From Trachythela sp. YZ-2020 (lineage: Eukaryota > Cnidaria > Anthozoa > Malacalcyonacea > Clavulariidae), in NCBI GenBank assembly GCA_016169945.1, contig JADLSH010000316.1:310001-374000 (forward strand): 64,000 nucleotides of DNA, written 5' to 3'. The notes under the pieces were generated by a model. It saw nothing but the letters and a program-made list of their open reading frames with translations. It was not told the DNA's origin and made no database searches. Positions 45,456 to 56,439 of this stretch are shown piece after piece; position 1 is the stretch's first letter, and each line of letters opens with the position of its first letter. The position numbers were made by a program, and so were the translations under genes.

Positions 45456-48197
45456 CTAATGATTCTCAAACTCCAGTGGCGATACGCGCCCAATCGACCG
45501 TCTGTAAATCTTATCATTTTCTCTTACATCCACTACACGAACACTGCCGTCCTTTCCAGGATAAACTGCTTTAATCTTACCCAATTTCCATTGTCTTCTC
45601 GGTGTTCCTGGATCGATAGCTAATATAATGTCTCCTTTCTTGACGTTATCTTGCTTATTAAACCACTTTGGTCGTGATCCAAGGCTTGTAAGGTACTCTT
45701 TCATCCAGCGTTTCCAGGTTTTACGAATAAGCTCTTGCACGAGCCTCCAACGTTTCTTGAGGTTAAACGATGTGTAGTCGACACTCTCTGGCGCAACATC
45801 ACCTCCGGTTTGGCCGATGATTTAAAGGACGTGAATTCCGTTTCGTTCGCGTCTTCCCTCGTCCTTGCTTTGTGAGGTAGGGCCCTGCGAAGTAAACTGC
45901 ACAGTTCGTGAATGGTTTCATCGTCAGCTCTAATCTCAGCTTGGGCAATTCAAAATGCTGCTTCTTTTAGGAAGACTATTCTTCTTTTTCAGTGCGGTAA
46001 TTTCTTGACCATAAACTTCCATTTGTGCTTCGCGAGTAATAATCTCTTCCACGACTTTTAACACTTGTCCTGTCAACTCACCGCTGACTCGTTCTTTTCT
46101 CGATTTGCAACAGTTTGCAATGAATCTATGGACCCAAGCTCTAACCCGCACTAACGACAATCCTAACTCCAATCTCTTTGTCAAAGAAAGGCGATACCAC
46201 TTTGAAAATCTTTGAAGGTTTCAGACGCCATTCTTCTTCACATTCGTCCTGCTGATTCGCACTGAAACAGCTAGAATGCATCATCCTTTCGTTGTGGCTT
46301 CATTCGCGTGGTTCTTTTAGAAACTCTGGTCCGTTCCACCAAAGTCCATTATCCTTCAACTCGGTTACCGTGAGACCGCGTGTACCGTGATCTGCTGGGT
46401 TCCATGATGTAGGGACGTACCTCCATTGTACTGAGTTGGTTTTCCTCGCCACAAAGGTCTTGTACTTTCGACTTTGACCACGAATTCAGAAACCAACCTT
46501 AGTTCTGTCAATCCAAAACGTTACCTCTTGTAAGGGAAATTCTAATGCCTTGCAAACTTGTTTACTTAACCGAAGACCGATAACCGCTCCCATCAATTCA
46601 AGCCTTGGGATGCTAATTACTTTCAAGGGTGCTAACCGTGTTTTTGCTGCTACGAGTCTAGCTGATACGGCACCGTCCTCATATTCGTGACGATTGTAGA
46701 CGACCGCGGAATACGCCTTTTCAGAAGCATCCGAAAATGTGTGAATCTCGATGCGCTTGACTTGTACGTTCTCTCTCAGACAACGAGGAATCTTAATGAG
46801 GTTGAGCTTGACTAATTCCCCGAACCATTGTTTCCATGCTAGACGAAGTTCCTCCGGCAGATTATCATCCCGACTCAGCCCTTGTACCCACGCTTGTTGC
46901 ATCATTAACTTCGCCAATAGAATGAACGGGGCAAGGAGGCCTAACGGGTCAAATATCGTTGCGGTACAACGAAGGACGTTTCTCTTGGTGTAGACAAACT
47001 CTATATCTGGTGGAGAATAATGAAATGAGAACTGATCATCGGTTGCAGTCCACGAAATTCCGAGAGTCTTTGTGATTGGAAGTTCATCCATTTCGATGTT
47101 GATTTACGATGCACGATCTTCTTCCGGAATATCCTCTAATACTTCACGACGATTTGAGATCCACTTACGAATGTGAAATTTCGCCTCCGATGAACTTTCC
47201 ACCGATGGCATCAAGTCGTCCATGTAACAGTTTTCCTTTACTGCTTGGGCGGCCAATGGAAATTCTGCCTTATGTTGCTGTGTGTGCTGTTGCCAAGTAA
47301 ACTGGGCACAGAATGGGCCGTAACATCCCCCAAATACGAAACGAATGAACTCATAAACCTCTGCTTCTTTGCTTCGACCCAAGTTTCGCCAGAGAAAACG
47401 ATGTAAGGGTCTATCATCTGGTAGGAGAACCAACTGGTGATACATCTGACTAATATCACCGAACAAAGCTACGGGATCTTTACGAAATTTCACTAATAAG
47501 TCAGTAATGTCACGCTGCAGTTTCGGCCCAGGAAGGGACTCTGTGCTTTTACCTTCGCTTGTCGCCGATGCGTCGAAAGCAATTCGAATCTTTGTTGTAC
47601 TCTTGTTTGGTCGCACAACAGGAAAGGGAGGCAATAACCACTCACAATCCGGTTTTGGTTCGTCCAAGGGTACACGTCTGATATATCCTTTCTCTAAATA
47701 TTCGTTGATGACGCCAATTCTGGATTCTTAACTAACTTTCGTTCCGTAGAAATGAGCCTTTGCTTCGCCAGTGACCCATTAGGTGGAAGCTTCGGTCGAT
47801 CTTCTCGCCAAGGAACTGCTACTTCATAGTGTTGCCCATAGAAATTCACTGATTCACTCACTTTTGTCCAAGCAAGTTTCTCATCTGGTGACATCTCCAA
47901 AGTGGGAGACTCTTTGTGTATGATACCAATGCTTTCTAAATCCCAAAACTGTTTAAGTATCTCGTCCAAGTTCCTATCTGTTTGATAAGTTTCAGTTTGC
48001 AGCTTATCTTGATGTAATCGAAACGTGTGATGAAAGCCTGTGTGATGAAAGCCTGTGTGATGAGAGCCTGCAGATGCGATACCGTTCACCTTTCCAACCG
48101 CTGTCCATCCGAGTGGACAGAGCCTTGCTAATGGTTGACCTTGTTCTCCAACTACTTCCTTCATCGAATACATCATCTCATGATGATCAGCTCCCAA
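45456..48197 (-). pseudogene. Pao pol: RT, RNase H, C-terminal DUF5641, integrase core missing
   Basis: Frames 48197-47694, 47667-47104 and 47091-46486 cover the RT (RIAFDASATSEG, ALFGDISQMYHQL, CYMDDLM with the catalytic Asp pair near 47225). They also cover the connection/RNase H region (IHTFSDASEKAYSAVVY near 46745). The pre-integrase segment is at 46184-45936 (TGQVLKVVEEIITREAQ). Next comes the C-terminal DUF5641 domain (45456-45740: RPKWFNKQDNVKKGDIILAI, YPGKDGSVRVVDV). Only ~200 bp lie between the last two, far too little for the zinc finger and DDE core, so integrase is deleted. Several shifts and stops. Confidence 0.8.
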
Positions 48198-48278
48198 CAG
48201 AATATCTACCCTTCGTCCAGTTGCTAGTTCTGCGAAGTGAATGTTCTTTAAGTGCTTCTAGTTATGCTTTACCTTTAT

Positions 48279-48960
48279 TCAATTGACTGGCTTCATTCCA
48301 CCACAGATCTTCTTCGACGACTGTGCTGTTATTGTGGTGTCCACTCGACCATCCATATTTTCTAACGCAATATCGAATGTTGATGACATGAAACTAATGG
48401 TCTCATCATTAGCCACTTTGACATTAATCTCAGTTTTGGCTCCATGTAATCCCAAAGCCTCAATAACATCTTCATTCACGTAACTTGTATCACTGCCTTC
48501 GTCTAAAAGACAGTTAACATGTAATTTCTTGCTTCCATTCTTCACAATAACCGACACTGTTCGCAAAGCGATATATTCCGATTCCTGTCCTCGAGTTGCT
48601 CCATATGTCTTCCGTTGGTCATCCCCCTCCGTATTGGAACCCGTTCCTGACTCAGCTTTAACATTGTCACGCTGTTCCTTATTTGGTGGCTGAGTGGGGA
48701 TCTTGGGTCTATGGAGCAGAGAGTGGTGACTCTCCTTGCAACCGTTCACATTACATCTCCTGTTCCATTTACAAGTACTTCCTATGTGATTGTCCCCAAG
48801 ACAACGGTAGCATAACCCAAACTTCTTTGCTACTTTCCACTTTTCTTCTGTTGACTGATCTCGGTATTTTTGACACTTCCAAATAGGGTGGATTTTTGTG
48901 CAAAATTGGCATTTCTTGATTCTCTTGTCACCTCCATCAACTGATGTTCCATAAAAGGTT
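48279..48960 (-). pseudogene. Pao zinc-knuckle and aspartic protease region
   Basis: CxxC/CxH knuckles (CQFCTKIHPIWKC, CYRCLGDNHIGSTC) around 48930-48780 precede a retropepsin-like domain. Its core is CLLDEGSDTSYV near 48490, the D-E-G-S-D variant usual in BEL/Pao in place of DSG. The frame closes at 48279, after which the downstream part (HFAELATGRRVDILLGADHH) continues with stops. Processes the Gag-Pol polyprotein in intact relatives. Confidence 0.7.
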
Positions 48961-50182
48961 CGTCCGCCTCGACCGGTGCCACTTCCATAACTGTCATTTC
49001 GTTCTGGTCATATCTTTGGGAAACCGTGCTTGATTTCTGAGGCTTGAATTTGGTACTCAGCTTCTTGGGAAATCCAATCCTTCAATGTCTCCATGGATTC
49101 GTTCTTTTGTCATCTGTAGTATTGAGAAAGTAGTTTCTCTGGCATCTTTTCAAGAACAATGGTGTATAAAGTCCCTACTTCAAGATCTGCTTGTCGACCA
49201 TTCTCTTTAAGACAGATGACAGGTCGCTCTAAAACGCCTGCAAAGATTTCCAATTCTTTGGCATTCTCCTCTTGTACTGGTTTCAACTTTTTCAACTCTT
49301 CTAAGTGACTTTGAACCTGTCTCCGTGTACCCCCATACTTTCTTTCTAATCTTGCTCTTGCGGCATCATAAGCCTCCTTCGAATATCCGAGACGTCTGAC
49401 TGTATCGGCTGCTTCTCCTCGTAAACGTAACATGCTTCTAGTCTAAGCATTTTGAACTGTGGTGTCAATGATGCTCTATCTACACAACTAGTAAAAGCGG
49501 CCTTCCATTGTTTAAACTTCATTTTATCTCCCGCAAATATAGGGATACGAATTCTCTCCAAATGTCCATCTGCTTCCCGACAGTTCCACTCTGTGAGATT
49601 GTCTGTAATTCTGATTAGCTGCTAGGTGCATCCGACTGATGTGTTCCGATTTCATTGACAACAATTGTAGAGCTGTTCACACTTGATAACTGTTCATGTC
49701 CGATATTGCTGTTTACTTGAAATGTTTGTTGTTGCAAACTGTTATTCGATTCAATTTGTATCCATTGTTTTCCATGCTTTCTGGGGTCGTAATTCAATGG
49801 GTCGGTTCCTGTGTACTTTGAAATTATGTTGCCATAGCAACATTGATTCCTACATGTGTAGATTTCCCAACTAATATGGCCCTGTCACACTATTGCGTAT
49901 GATAGAAACGTATGAGTTGCGTATGAAAATTATTTCATGTATTGTCATACGCACAAAAAAGCCCTTAAAAATACAGATTTCTGCATATACTTACCTTATT
50001 GAACCTATGAGTATCGTATGAGTAGCGCATCGCTGGCGTATGCCCAGCATATGAATAGCTTACGAGCAGCGTTTGAAATGCGCATGTCTAGCGTACCACT
50101 ATCATGTTACAAACTTCAAGCCTATAAAAGCGGCGGTCGTTCAACATTGCAGCATTATTGCAGAAAACGTCCAACTATCAAC

Positions 50183-52604
50183 ATGCCAAACAAGAAGAGG
50201 ACATCGTCTACTCATGGCCGAGGAAAAGGGAAGAAGATTCCAGCATCATCCTCATCCAAAGCTGATGATCCACCTGTTCATATACCTGCAGATATACTTC
50301 AACCACCAGATGATGTACTTGACACACCTGCTGATCAGTGGCGTGCTGGCTTGTGTTCGCCAGGGGAGGCCAGCTGGAAATTTTGCGCCCCCTTGTAATA
50401 TGTGTATGGTTGAGCGTCGTAGACGCGAGACCTCTAGGGGGGTCCGGGGGTATGGCCCCCCGGGAAAATTTTGAAATTTAGAGTCCCTGAAATGCTATTT
50501 CTTGCATTTTGGGTGGCGATTTGACGGAATTCTGAGAATTATAAAACATCGTGTAAATTAAAAAGGCGCAAGAAACAACACATTCAGGAGTAATAAATAT
50601 ATAATTCATAGAAGACTTAGTTTTTTTCTTAAACAAAGAAAAGTAGACGGCGAACATTCATGAAGTAGATGGTGAACTTACCAGTGATCGTAAGCCAAAT
50701 CAGTTAACATTTCACAATTAACAATTTACATCCTTTGAGATATTACAGACTGGACAGTAATGCCTTGCAGTTGTAGGTAGGCTGGTGAATTTTTAATCCT
50801 CGTATAAGTCGTATTCCGACTAAGAGAACTCAAATTAAGCGCGCGTACTAGCACGTTGAACAGTGCTTGTAACAATCTCAAACCCTTTTTTCTCTCGTTG
50901 GCTCATCGGATCTGACAAAATTCCAATTCGGACTAGCGCTTTTGTGTGCTATGTGCAATTTCGGCGCCCTATTTATGTTTTGGCGCCCCCTAAAAAATCT
51001 TCGCTGGGGCGGCCATGGCCCCCCGCCCCCCCCTGCCAGCACGCCACTGCTGCTGATGCTCCTGAGACACCTCCTAACGATGAACTACATGTTCCTGAGC
51101 AATCAAGGTCCCCAGCTCTACCTCGCGAAGTCTCCCGTGAATCATCGGTGTCATCATATGCATCTATTGATTTCTCCACCGCCTCCCGCCTGGCCGATAA
51201 CAAGGGGAAGAAGAAGAAGGAAAGGGCCAAGAAAAAACCCTGCAACCTCATCATCGCAGAGGAAGAGTTTTAATGCTGGAGTTCATCATGGACAACCCTG
51301 TGCTTTGGAATGTCCAGATGACAGATTACAGGCGGAAGGACAAGAAGGACAAGATCTGGGAAGAGCAAGCCCAGCAAATGGACAAGACAGCTGACACCCC
51401 CAAGGGCTGGTTCAGGTCATTGCGTGACACCCACACACGCCTTGATAAGAAAAAGAGCGGTGATAGTACACCAAACCTGACTGAGAGAGAGCAGTGGATC
51501 CTCTCAAAGTTTGCTTTTCTGAAGACGGTCACTCGCCACCATCCAGAGCCCATGCAGAGTGTAAGTTGACAACTATTCGATCTTTTATGGAACTCATTAA
51601 TTTCATGATGTATATATATACAAATCATTTTTGCAATCATGTACTTGTGATGTTATTTTTTATCTTTGCAGGTGACAGCAACCATCCAACGGCACAGAGG
51701 AGACCTTGATGCAGCCGAGAGCGCCTGCGCTGACATGCAGATTGACCTGTATGAAATCACTCCTATACCCTCATCTACCCCTTCATCCTCACGCAAGCGA
51801 CCTCGGGACCCAGACAGCGACGTCCTTGATTCGCTACAGCAGAGACTTTCTGAGTCTGGCACCATCCTCAAGGAGCTCTCCAAAGCCCAGCAACATCCCA
51901 TCACAGCCCGAACTGCCTTTGCCAACTACGTTAAAGACAGCCTGCTGACCATGTCCAAGCCCAAGTACAAGAAGGCAAGGTCCTCCATCAACAGGTTACA
52001 GTCAGAACTGATGGATGAGGATAGCTATTATGATATTCCAAGTGCCATGGAAGCTCCACACATCAAACAAACCCAGCAGGCCAGCCACTCTCAACCACTC
52101 CACCCCCAGCGCCCCATTTCAGCACCTCCCTTCTGCTCATTCACCTCCTCAGCACCATCCTTCTCCGAGCATTATCAGACACCTCCCTACATGCCAATAA
52201 ACGAGCCTCCTGCATCATCAGTGTGGGGTTCACAGTCCATGGAGTACATGGACCAGTTTCACCAGCCAATCGTCCAGCATCAACATCACCACAGGACTCC
52301 CACTCCTCTAGAGCAGATGATGGCTCCTCCTCAACAACTTGCTCAGCAACCTCCTCAGCAAACTCAACAGCAGCAGCAACAGTGCACTCCCACCCCCGCC
52401 CCAGTTTGTGACTCCTTGGGTTCTGCTGCACAGGTACTGAGGGAAAAGCCGGGGCCAACGCAGCATGTTGCAGGCTCAGCCTTCGAGCACAACCTCCCGA
52501 ACATTTGCACTAGATCCACCCTCTCAGGATTTCAATATATCACGGGATCTACTGATGATATCGGCTCTCAGGATGAGGTACTCAACCAACGACCACAAAC
52601 GTAA
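50183..52604 (+). pseudogene. Harbinger MADF/Myb-like DNA-binding protein, interrupted
   Basis: Starts MPNKKRTSSTHGRGKGKK at 50183 (in-frame Mets upstream to 50018 lie in the subterminal repeats). It is cut at 50335 by a hAT MITE and resumes at 51050 (ADAPETPPNDE; GAT GCT across the junction stays in frame). A one-base shift near 51265 leads into the MADF-like domain (MLEFIMDNPVLWNVQMTDYR, KDKIWEEQAQQM, 51273-51370). A donor GTAAGT after 51559 and an acceptor TTTGCAG before 51672 define one intron. The last exon has a Ser/Pro/Gln-rich low-complexity region (QQTQQQQQQ) and stops at 52604. It binds DNA with the transposase in intact relatives. Not functional here. Confidence 0.75.
50336..51049. 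mobile_element. hAT MITE, 714 bp, inside the MADF exon
   Basis: Termini CAGTGGCGTGCTGGC and GCCAGCACGCCACTG are flanked by the exact 8-bp direct repeat CTGCTGAT (50328-50335 and 51050-51057). The G-rich GGGGGGTCCGGGGG block with GGAAAATTTTGAAATTTAG at 50437-50490 is shared with 25285-25345. No transposase. The youngest insertion in this nest. Confidence 0.9.
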
Positions 52605-52970
52605 AAGAAGTATTGACTCTTTAGTGACTGTTGTTGTAATGACTATGTTACAAAGGTTAAAAATGAATTTCCTTGTTTTGTTTCTTGTACTTTTTTAATA
52701 TATAAATCTATATATACTTAATTTATAAGTACCCCTGATGCAAGGCCCCTAGAATATTACACTGCACTTTACATTTAATTTTAAACTATACCTTTATGTA
52801 GAGTGTATAGTGTACAGTCTACTATCAAGTGCAGTTTATTATTCTAGATGTCAGTGGTACTGATAAATAACATATGATGTGAAATATACAAAGTATAGTG
52901 TTGTGTTAAAGTAGCGGATTATAAATACATCAATTCGTTGTAGTGTAGTTTGATGCATAATCAAGTTGCT

Positions 52971-54233
52971 CTAAATCATTCTGTTTTGCCATGCAACAGC
53001 ACCTGCATCTGAGTTGACCCAGTGTTTAAGAAGGTTCCTCTGTTTCTTTCCTTTGTTGGTGGAGGTGTTCCCTCCAGCAACTGTATGTGTGTCGTGTAAA
53101 TTCCTGTCCTGTCTCCATGCTCCAGGGATGAAGTCACTGTTCATGTTCTCAGCACGGTCTACATGCTGGTTCTGTGGTTCAGGGTACCGTAACCTCATGA
53201 GATTGTGCAGGACAATGCAAGCTTTCACGATGAGCTTGACAGTGGAGGGGTGATGCTGCATGGTAGTTAGCAGAACCTGGAATCGGTTCGCCAGGATGCC
53301 GAAGGCATTTTCAACCACCCTTCTGGCGCGGGAAAGCCTGTAGTTAAATATCCTCTCTTCCTTGTTCAGACCGCGGCGGCTGTATGGCTTCATCATGGTC
53401 TCTCGGAGGGCGAAGGCATCGTCGCCGATGAAGAAGTAAGGGACATTCTGGTAGTCATTGGGTAGAGCATCAGGGGCGGGGACTCCTATGGTGCCGCCTT
53501 CAGCCAATTCCTTGATTTCAGAATTATTGTAGATCTGTGCGTCTGATGATGACCCTTTACCACCGATATCTGCCCAGATGAACTTGTAATCTGCATCTAC
53601 AAGGCCCATGAGTACAACAGAGTAGAATCCCTTGTAGTTGAAGTATTGGGATCCACGTTTTGGAGGACACTTGCAGGCAATGTGCTTCCCATCTAGTGCA
53701 CCACATGTATGGGGGAAGTTCCATCTCTTGAGGAACTTGTCAGATATGGCACGCCATCTCTCTGGGGTGGTTGGACAGGTCATGACATCGGACATGTATT
53801 CGTCGATGATGGCTTGGCAGACCTCTCTGACGATGAGTGACTGGGTGTTGTGGGGGACCCTCCATCCGTACTTCATGGCTGAATACGTGCTCCCAGAGGC
53901 AAGATGACGCAAAGTCAGTGCGAGCTTCAGGCCGGGCTCCAGGGGCTGCCTATACCAGGTATGTTGTTTGGTGATCCTGGGACTGACTCTGGCCAGCAGC
54001 TCATCGAACATCTCGGGGGCCATCCGCATGAAGTTCTTGAAGCATTGTTGGTCCTCGTTTCGGAGCTCCACCAGAAGCTGGTCATACATGCCAAACTGCC
54101 TTCGCCTGCCGATCCATGATCTCATCCAGATTCCACGTCTTTTTCTTCTTCTCTTCTTTCTTCTGTTATGTTGGATGTGATGAATTGCCAAATCTATGAG
54201 ATCATACTGATGTTGGAGAACAGCTAACTCCAT
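52971..54233 (-). CDS. Harbinger transposase, intact
   Basis: 420 codons, no break. The basic N-terminal stretch (NRRKKRRRKRRG, ~23-34) may be a nuclear signal. HTH_Tnp-like region ~85-140 (GLKLALTLRHLASGSTYSAM). The DDE_Tnp_4 core has D181 (ALDGKH), D222/D231 (WADIGGKGSSSD), D271 (GDDAFAL) and E308 (RRVVENAFGI). The IVLHNLMR tail element is typical. All catalytic residues are in place and the length matches the family, so the protein could be active. In known Harbinger elements it needs the Myb-like partner for nuclear import and TIR binding. Confidence 0.92.
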   Translation of the reverse strand: MELAVLQHQYDLIDLAIHHIQHNRRKKRRRKRRGIWMRSWIGRRRQFGMYDQLLVELRNEDQQCFKNFMRMAPEMFDELLARVSPRITKQHTWYRQPLEPGLKLALTLRHLASGSTYSAMKYGWRVPHNTQSLIVREVCQAIIDEYMSDVMTCPTTPERWRAISDKFLKRWNFPHTCGALDGKHIACKCPPKRGSQYFNYKGFYSVVLMGLVDADYKFIWADIGGKGSSSDAQIYNNSEIKELAEGGTIGVPAPDALPNDYQNVPYFFIGDDAFALRETMMKPYSRRGLNKEERIFNYRLSRARRVVENAFGILANRFQVLLTTMQHHPSTVKLIVKACIVLHNLMRLRYPEPQNQHVDRAENMNSDFIPGAWRQDRNLHDTHTVAGGNTSTNKGKKQRNLLKHWVNSDAGAVAWQNRMI

Positions 54234-55290
54234 CGTTCATACCCGGAGATCCAAAAAGATATGAAGAACAGCTAAAAATGGGAGCCTATATATACACTTT
54301 CTCAACACGCGGGCAATACTCTGGGGATACGATGGCCAGACGTCACTCATACGCAAATTGTACGGCAAATACGTTACTCAATCGTCTGCCATACGCCAAG
54401 ATATCTATGGAAGTTGCACATACGTCACACATACGTTAGACGTACGTTACTCATGCGCTATCAACACACTAGCTGTACGGTACGCCTTCATGCCCGCGTA
54501 TGACTAGCGTACTCGACCTATTAGTACCGTACATCTAGCGTCCCTCTACCGTATTCAGCGTATGCCTAGAGTATGCTTACCGTATAAACCATACGTCCGA
54601 ATACGCACAAAATTTTTGAGCATGCTTAAAAAAACTTTTCTGCCTCGCCGTATGCCAGCGTATGCCACCGTATGCGACCGTGCTTTAAACGTATACAACC
54701 TATGCCCAACGTACCCCTAGCGTATGTCAGCGTATACCGGCGTATGAGTGATATTTTTCATACGCAGGCATACGCTAGTACGATACGCAATAGTGTGACA
54801 GGGCCTTAATGATAAGAAAAATTGACGCGATGCATGTGTTTCAACATCAACTTGCTCAGCTATTTTGTCTAACTCATCCCCAATTTCCAGTGCATTTTAT
54901 TTGTCCCCACTTTGCTGGTATGTTGCCTCAAGCTTATCTAATACAACCAAGCAAACTTCTTTCTGCTCATCAATTTTAACTAATAATTGGAAAATATGCT
55001 CTCGATTAGGCTGTTCCTCCGATAACAAACATGATAACTGTGTTAACAAACGTGTCAATAGCGATTTTGCATTCCGTTTCTACTTTTTAAAATTTGATAT
55101 ATCTAGTGCTACCGTCTTTTGTGCCTCTTTCTCAGTTATTTCTGTTAGTTCCGTATCACTCATCTTTTCCCACGATAAAGATCACAAATACAACCAAAAT
55201 ATAATCCAATATGTACTTACGAATGTCTAATCCGATGTTTATGTATTTTTACCCCTCGATAATACTCGGATTTTCTCTTGAAATACTACG

Positions 55291-55310
55291 ATCCGGCTGT
55301 CGAAGGACCA
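55291..55310 (-). promoter_or_regulatory. primer-binding site, best fit tRNA-Tyr
   Basis: Three bases after the 5' LTR end the minus strand reads TGGTCCTTCGACAGCCGGAT. This is complementary to a tRNA 3' end of the TCGAAGGACCA type, as in animal tRNA-Tyr, with a two-base difference after the first 11 matches. Confidence 0.65.
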
Positions 55311-55313
55311 AAA

Positions 55314-55524
55314 TGTAGTTGAGACCTACACTTAATTGCTGGTTCACTCAAAAATCACAACTTTCAATAGTTTTGTAAAGAAATATTTAATGAAAAATCA
55401 TAAAATAAAAAATATGAACTTGTCAAGACGCCATGTGTTTTTCGCTCTTTTCTCCGAATAATTAATGTACTTTTTATCGTCAAAATGGCGTTAGTTTGTC
55501 GAATGTCTGCGTTTCGCTCCGACA
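55314..55524 (-). repeat. 5' LTR of the Pao element
   Basis: 211 bp, TG...CA on the minus strand. Provides the empty-site comparison for the insertion in the other LTR: CACTTAATTGCTGG is continuous here. Confidence 0.9.
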
Positions 55525-55544
55525 ATAATAATAATAATAATAAT
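55525..55544. repeat. AAT microsatellite, LINE tail proximal part
   Basis: On the minus strand AATAAAGTTTTC is followed by an ATT array that is cut by the Pao 5' LTR. It continues at 40606-40523. Confidence 0.75.
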
Positions 55545-56439
55545 GAAAACTTTATTGATATAACTTTTTTCTTAGATATTTACAATTGTAAATCTCACTT
55601 CTAGAGGTAACTTACAATTGACTACTTAAATCACATAAGGCTATATATATATATATATTATTAATATTTAAAGGAAATACGGTAGTCTAAATATTCATTA
55701 GTTCAGGATTAGTCTATTCTTTATTTCTACAACAAAAAATATAATACGAAGTTCGGATGGCTATGGATATCATTCTTCTTATGCAGTATTGTTGGTGTTG
55801 TTTGTCGAGTCCTAAATCATTAAACATTTCAATGAAGGTATGGCATTCTTTGTCAAACACACCGAGTTAGCTGATAGACAGATTTACAAATTTCACAGTT
55901 GAAAAGTTTCTATTTTGTTCTCTTATCAGGTCTTTGTATTTTGCTTTTTTACGTTTAACGTTGTTTGAGAGGTTTGATTCAAATCCTACGGTGAGTTCAA
56001 CAATATAGAGGTGTTTGTCTGAGGTGGAGAGAAGTAAATCTGGACGATATTCGTCTCCTGTTATAATCGAGGGGCTGTCAAATCCTGGGAGGTCAACAAA
56101 TAGTTTACACGCGTTTATAGTTTGAAAAGTTTTTGCAATAAAATTAAGTACTGAATCGTGTCTCCATGTAAATCGTTCCAAATAATGTTGACAACCGGCA
56201 ACAACGTGTAGAAGGGTTTCAGGCTGTAAACAGAATGAGCAGTCAGGACTTGATGAGATACCCCATCTATTTAGGTTCTTTCGAGTAGGGAGAGTGTTGT
56301 TTATGTAGCGAATTGTGAAATTAAAAATATTCTTTGGTAGTTTTGATTGGGATAAAGACCATATCGCGTTAAGTTGTGACAGGGAGAATTTGGAAACATT
56401 TGTAAAAAAGGAACCTTGACATGTCAAGTGGTCCCTAAG

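Larger units (their letters stand above)
49878..54805. mobile_element. PIF/Harbinger DNA transposon, autonomous layout
   Basis: Inverted ends GGCCCTGTCACACTATTGCG match at 49878 and 54805 for ~23 bp. The outer three bases differ (TAT left, TTA right), so the usual 3-bp duplication is not preserved. Subterminal arrays of GCGTATG/CATACGC words fill 49900-50110 and 54310-54790. It carries the two genes expected of Harbinger: a transposase (54233-52971, minus) and a MADF/Myb-like DNA-binding protein (50183-52604, plus, spliced and interrupted). Confidence 0.85.
49036..55163 (-). pseudogene. Pao gag, interrupted by Harbinger
   Basis: The N-terminal part starts at 55163 (MSDTELTEITEKEAQK) with in-frame stops near 55082 and 54900. 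It resumes beyond the Harbinger element at 49877 (TDPLNYDPRKHGKQW). The capsid-like DUF1759-type region follows: IPIFAGDKMKFKQWKAAF (49500-49560) and RRLGYSKEAYDAARARLERK with ELEIFAGVL (49110-49420). A shift near 49430 and a stop near 49110 break it. Gag forms the retrotransposon particle. Confidence 0.75.
40607..55524 (-). mobile_element. BEL/Pao LTR retrotransposon, broken by two DNA transposons
   Basis: Two ~212-bp LTRs bound it: 55314-55524 (5' LTR, minus strand, uninterrupted) and 40607-45422 (3' LTR, split by 40630-45231). On the minus strand they start TGTCGGAGC and end CTACA. ATAAT lies outside both ends, consistent with a 5-bp target duplication inside a microsatellite. The internal order gag, protease, RT, RNase H, C-terminal DUF5641 is that of BEL/Pao. 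Many stops and shifts, and the integrase core appears deleted near 45900. A Harbinger transposon occupies gag. Confidence 0.9.

Noticed and set aside
50973..51254. Frames opposite the MADF gene and in the G+C-rich MITE
   Set aside because: Antisense shadows of the low-complexity coding region and MITE; no domain.
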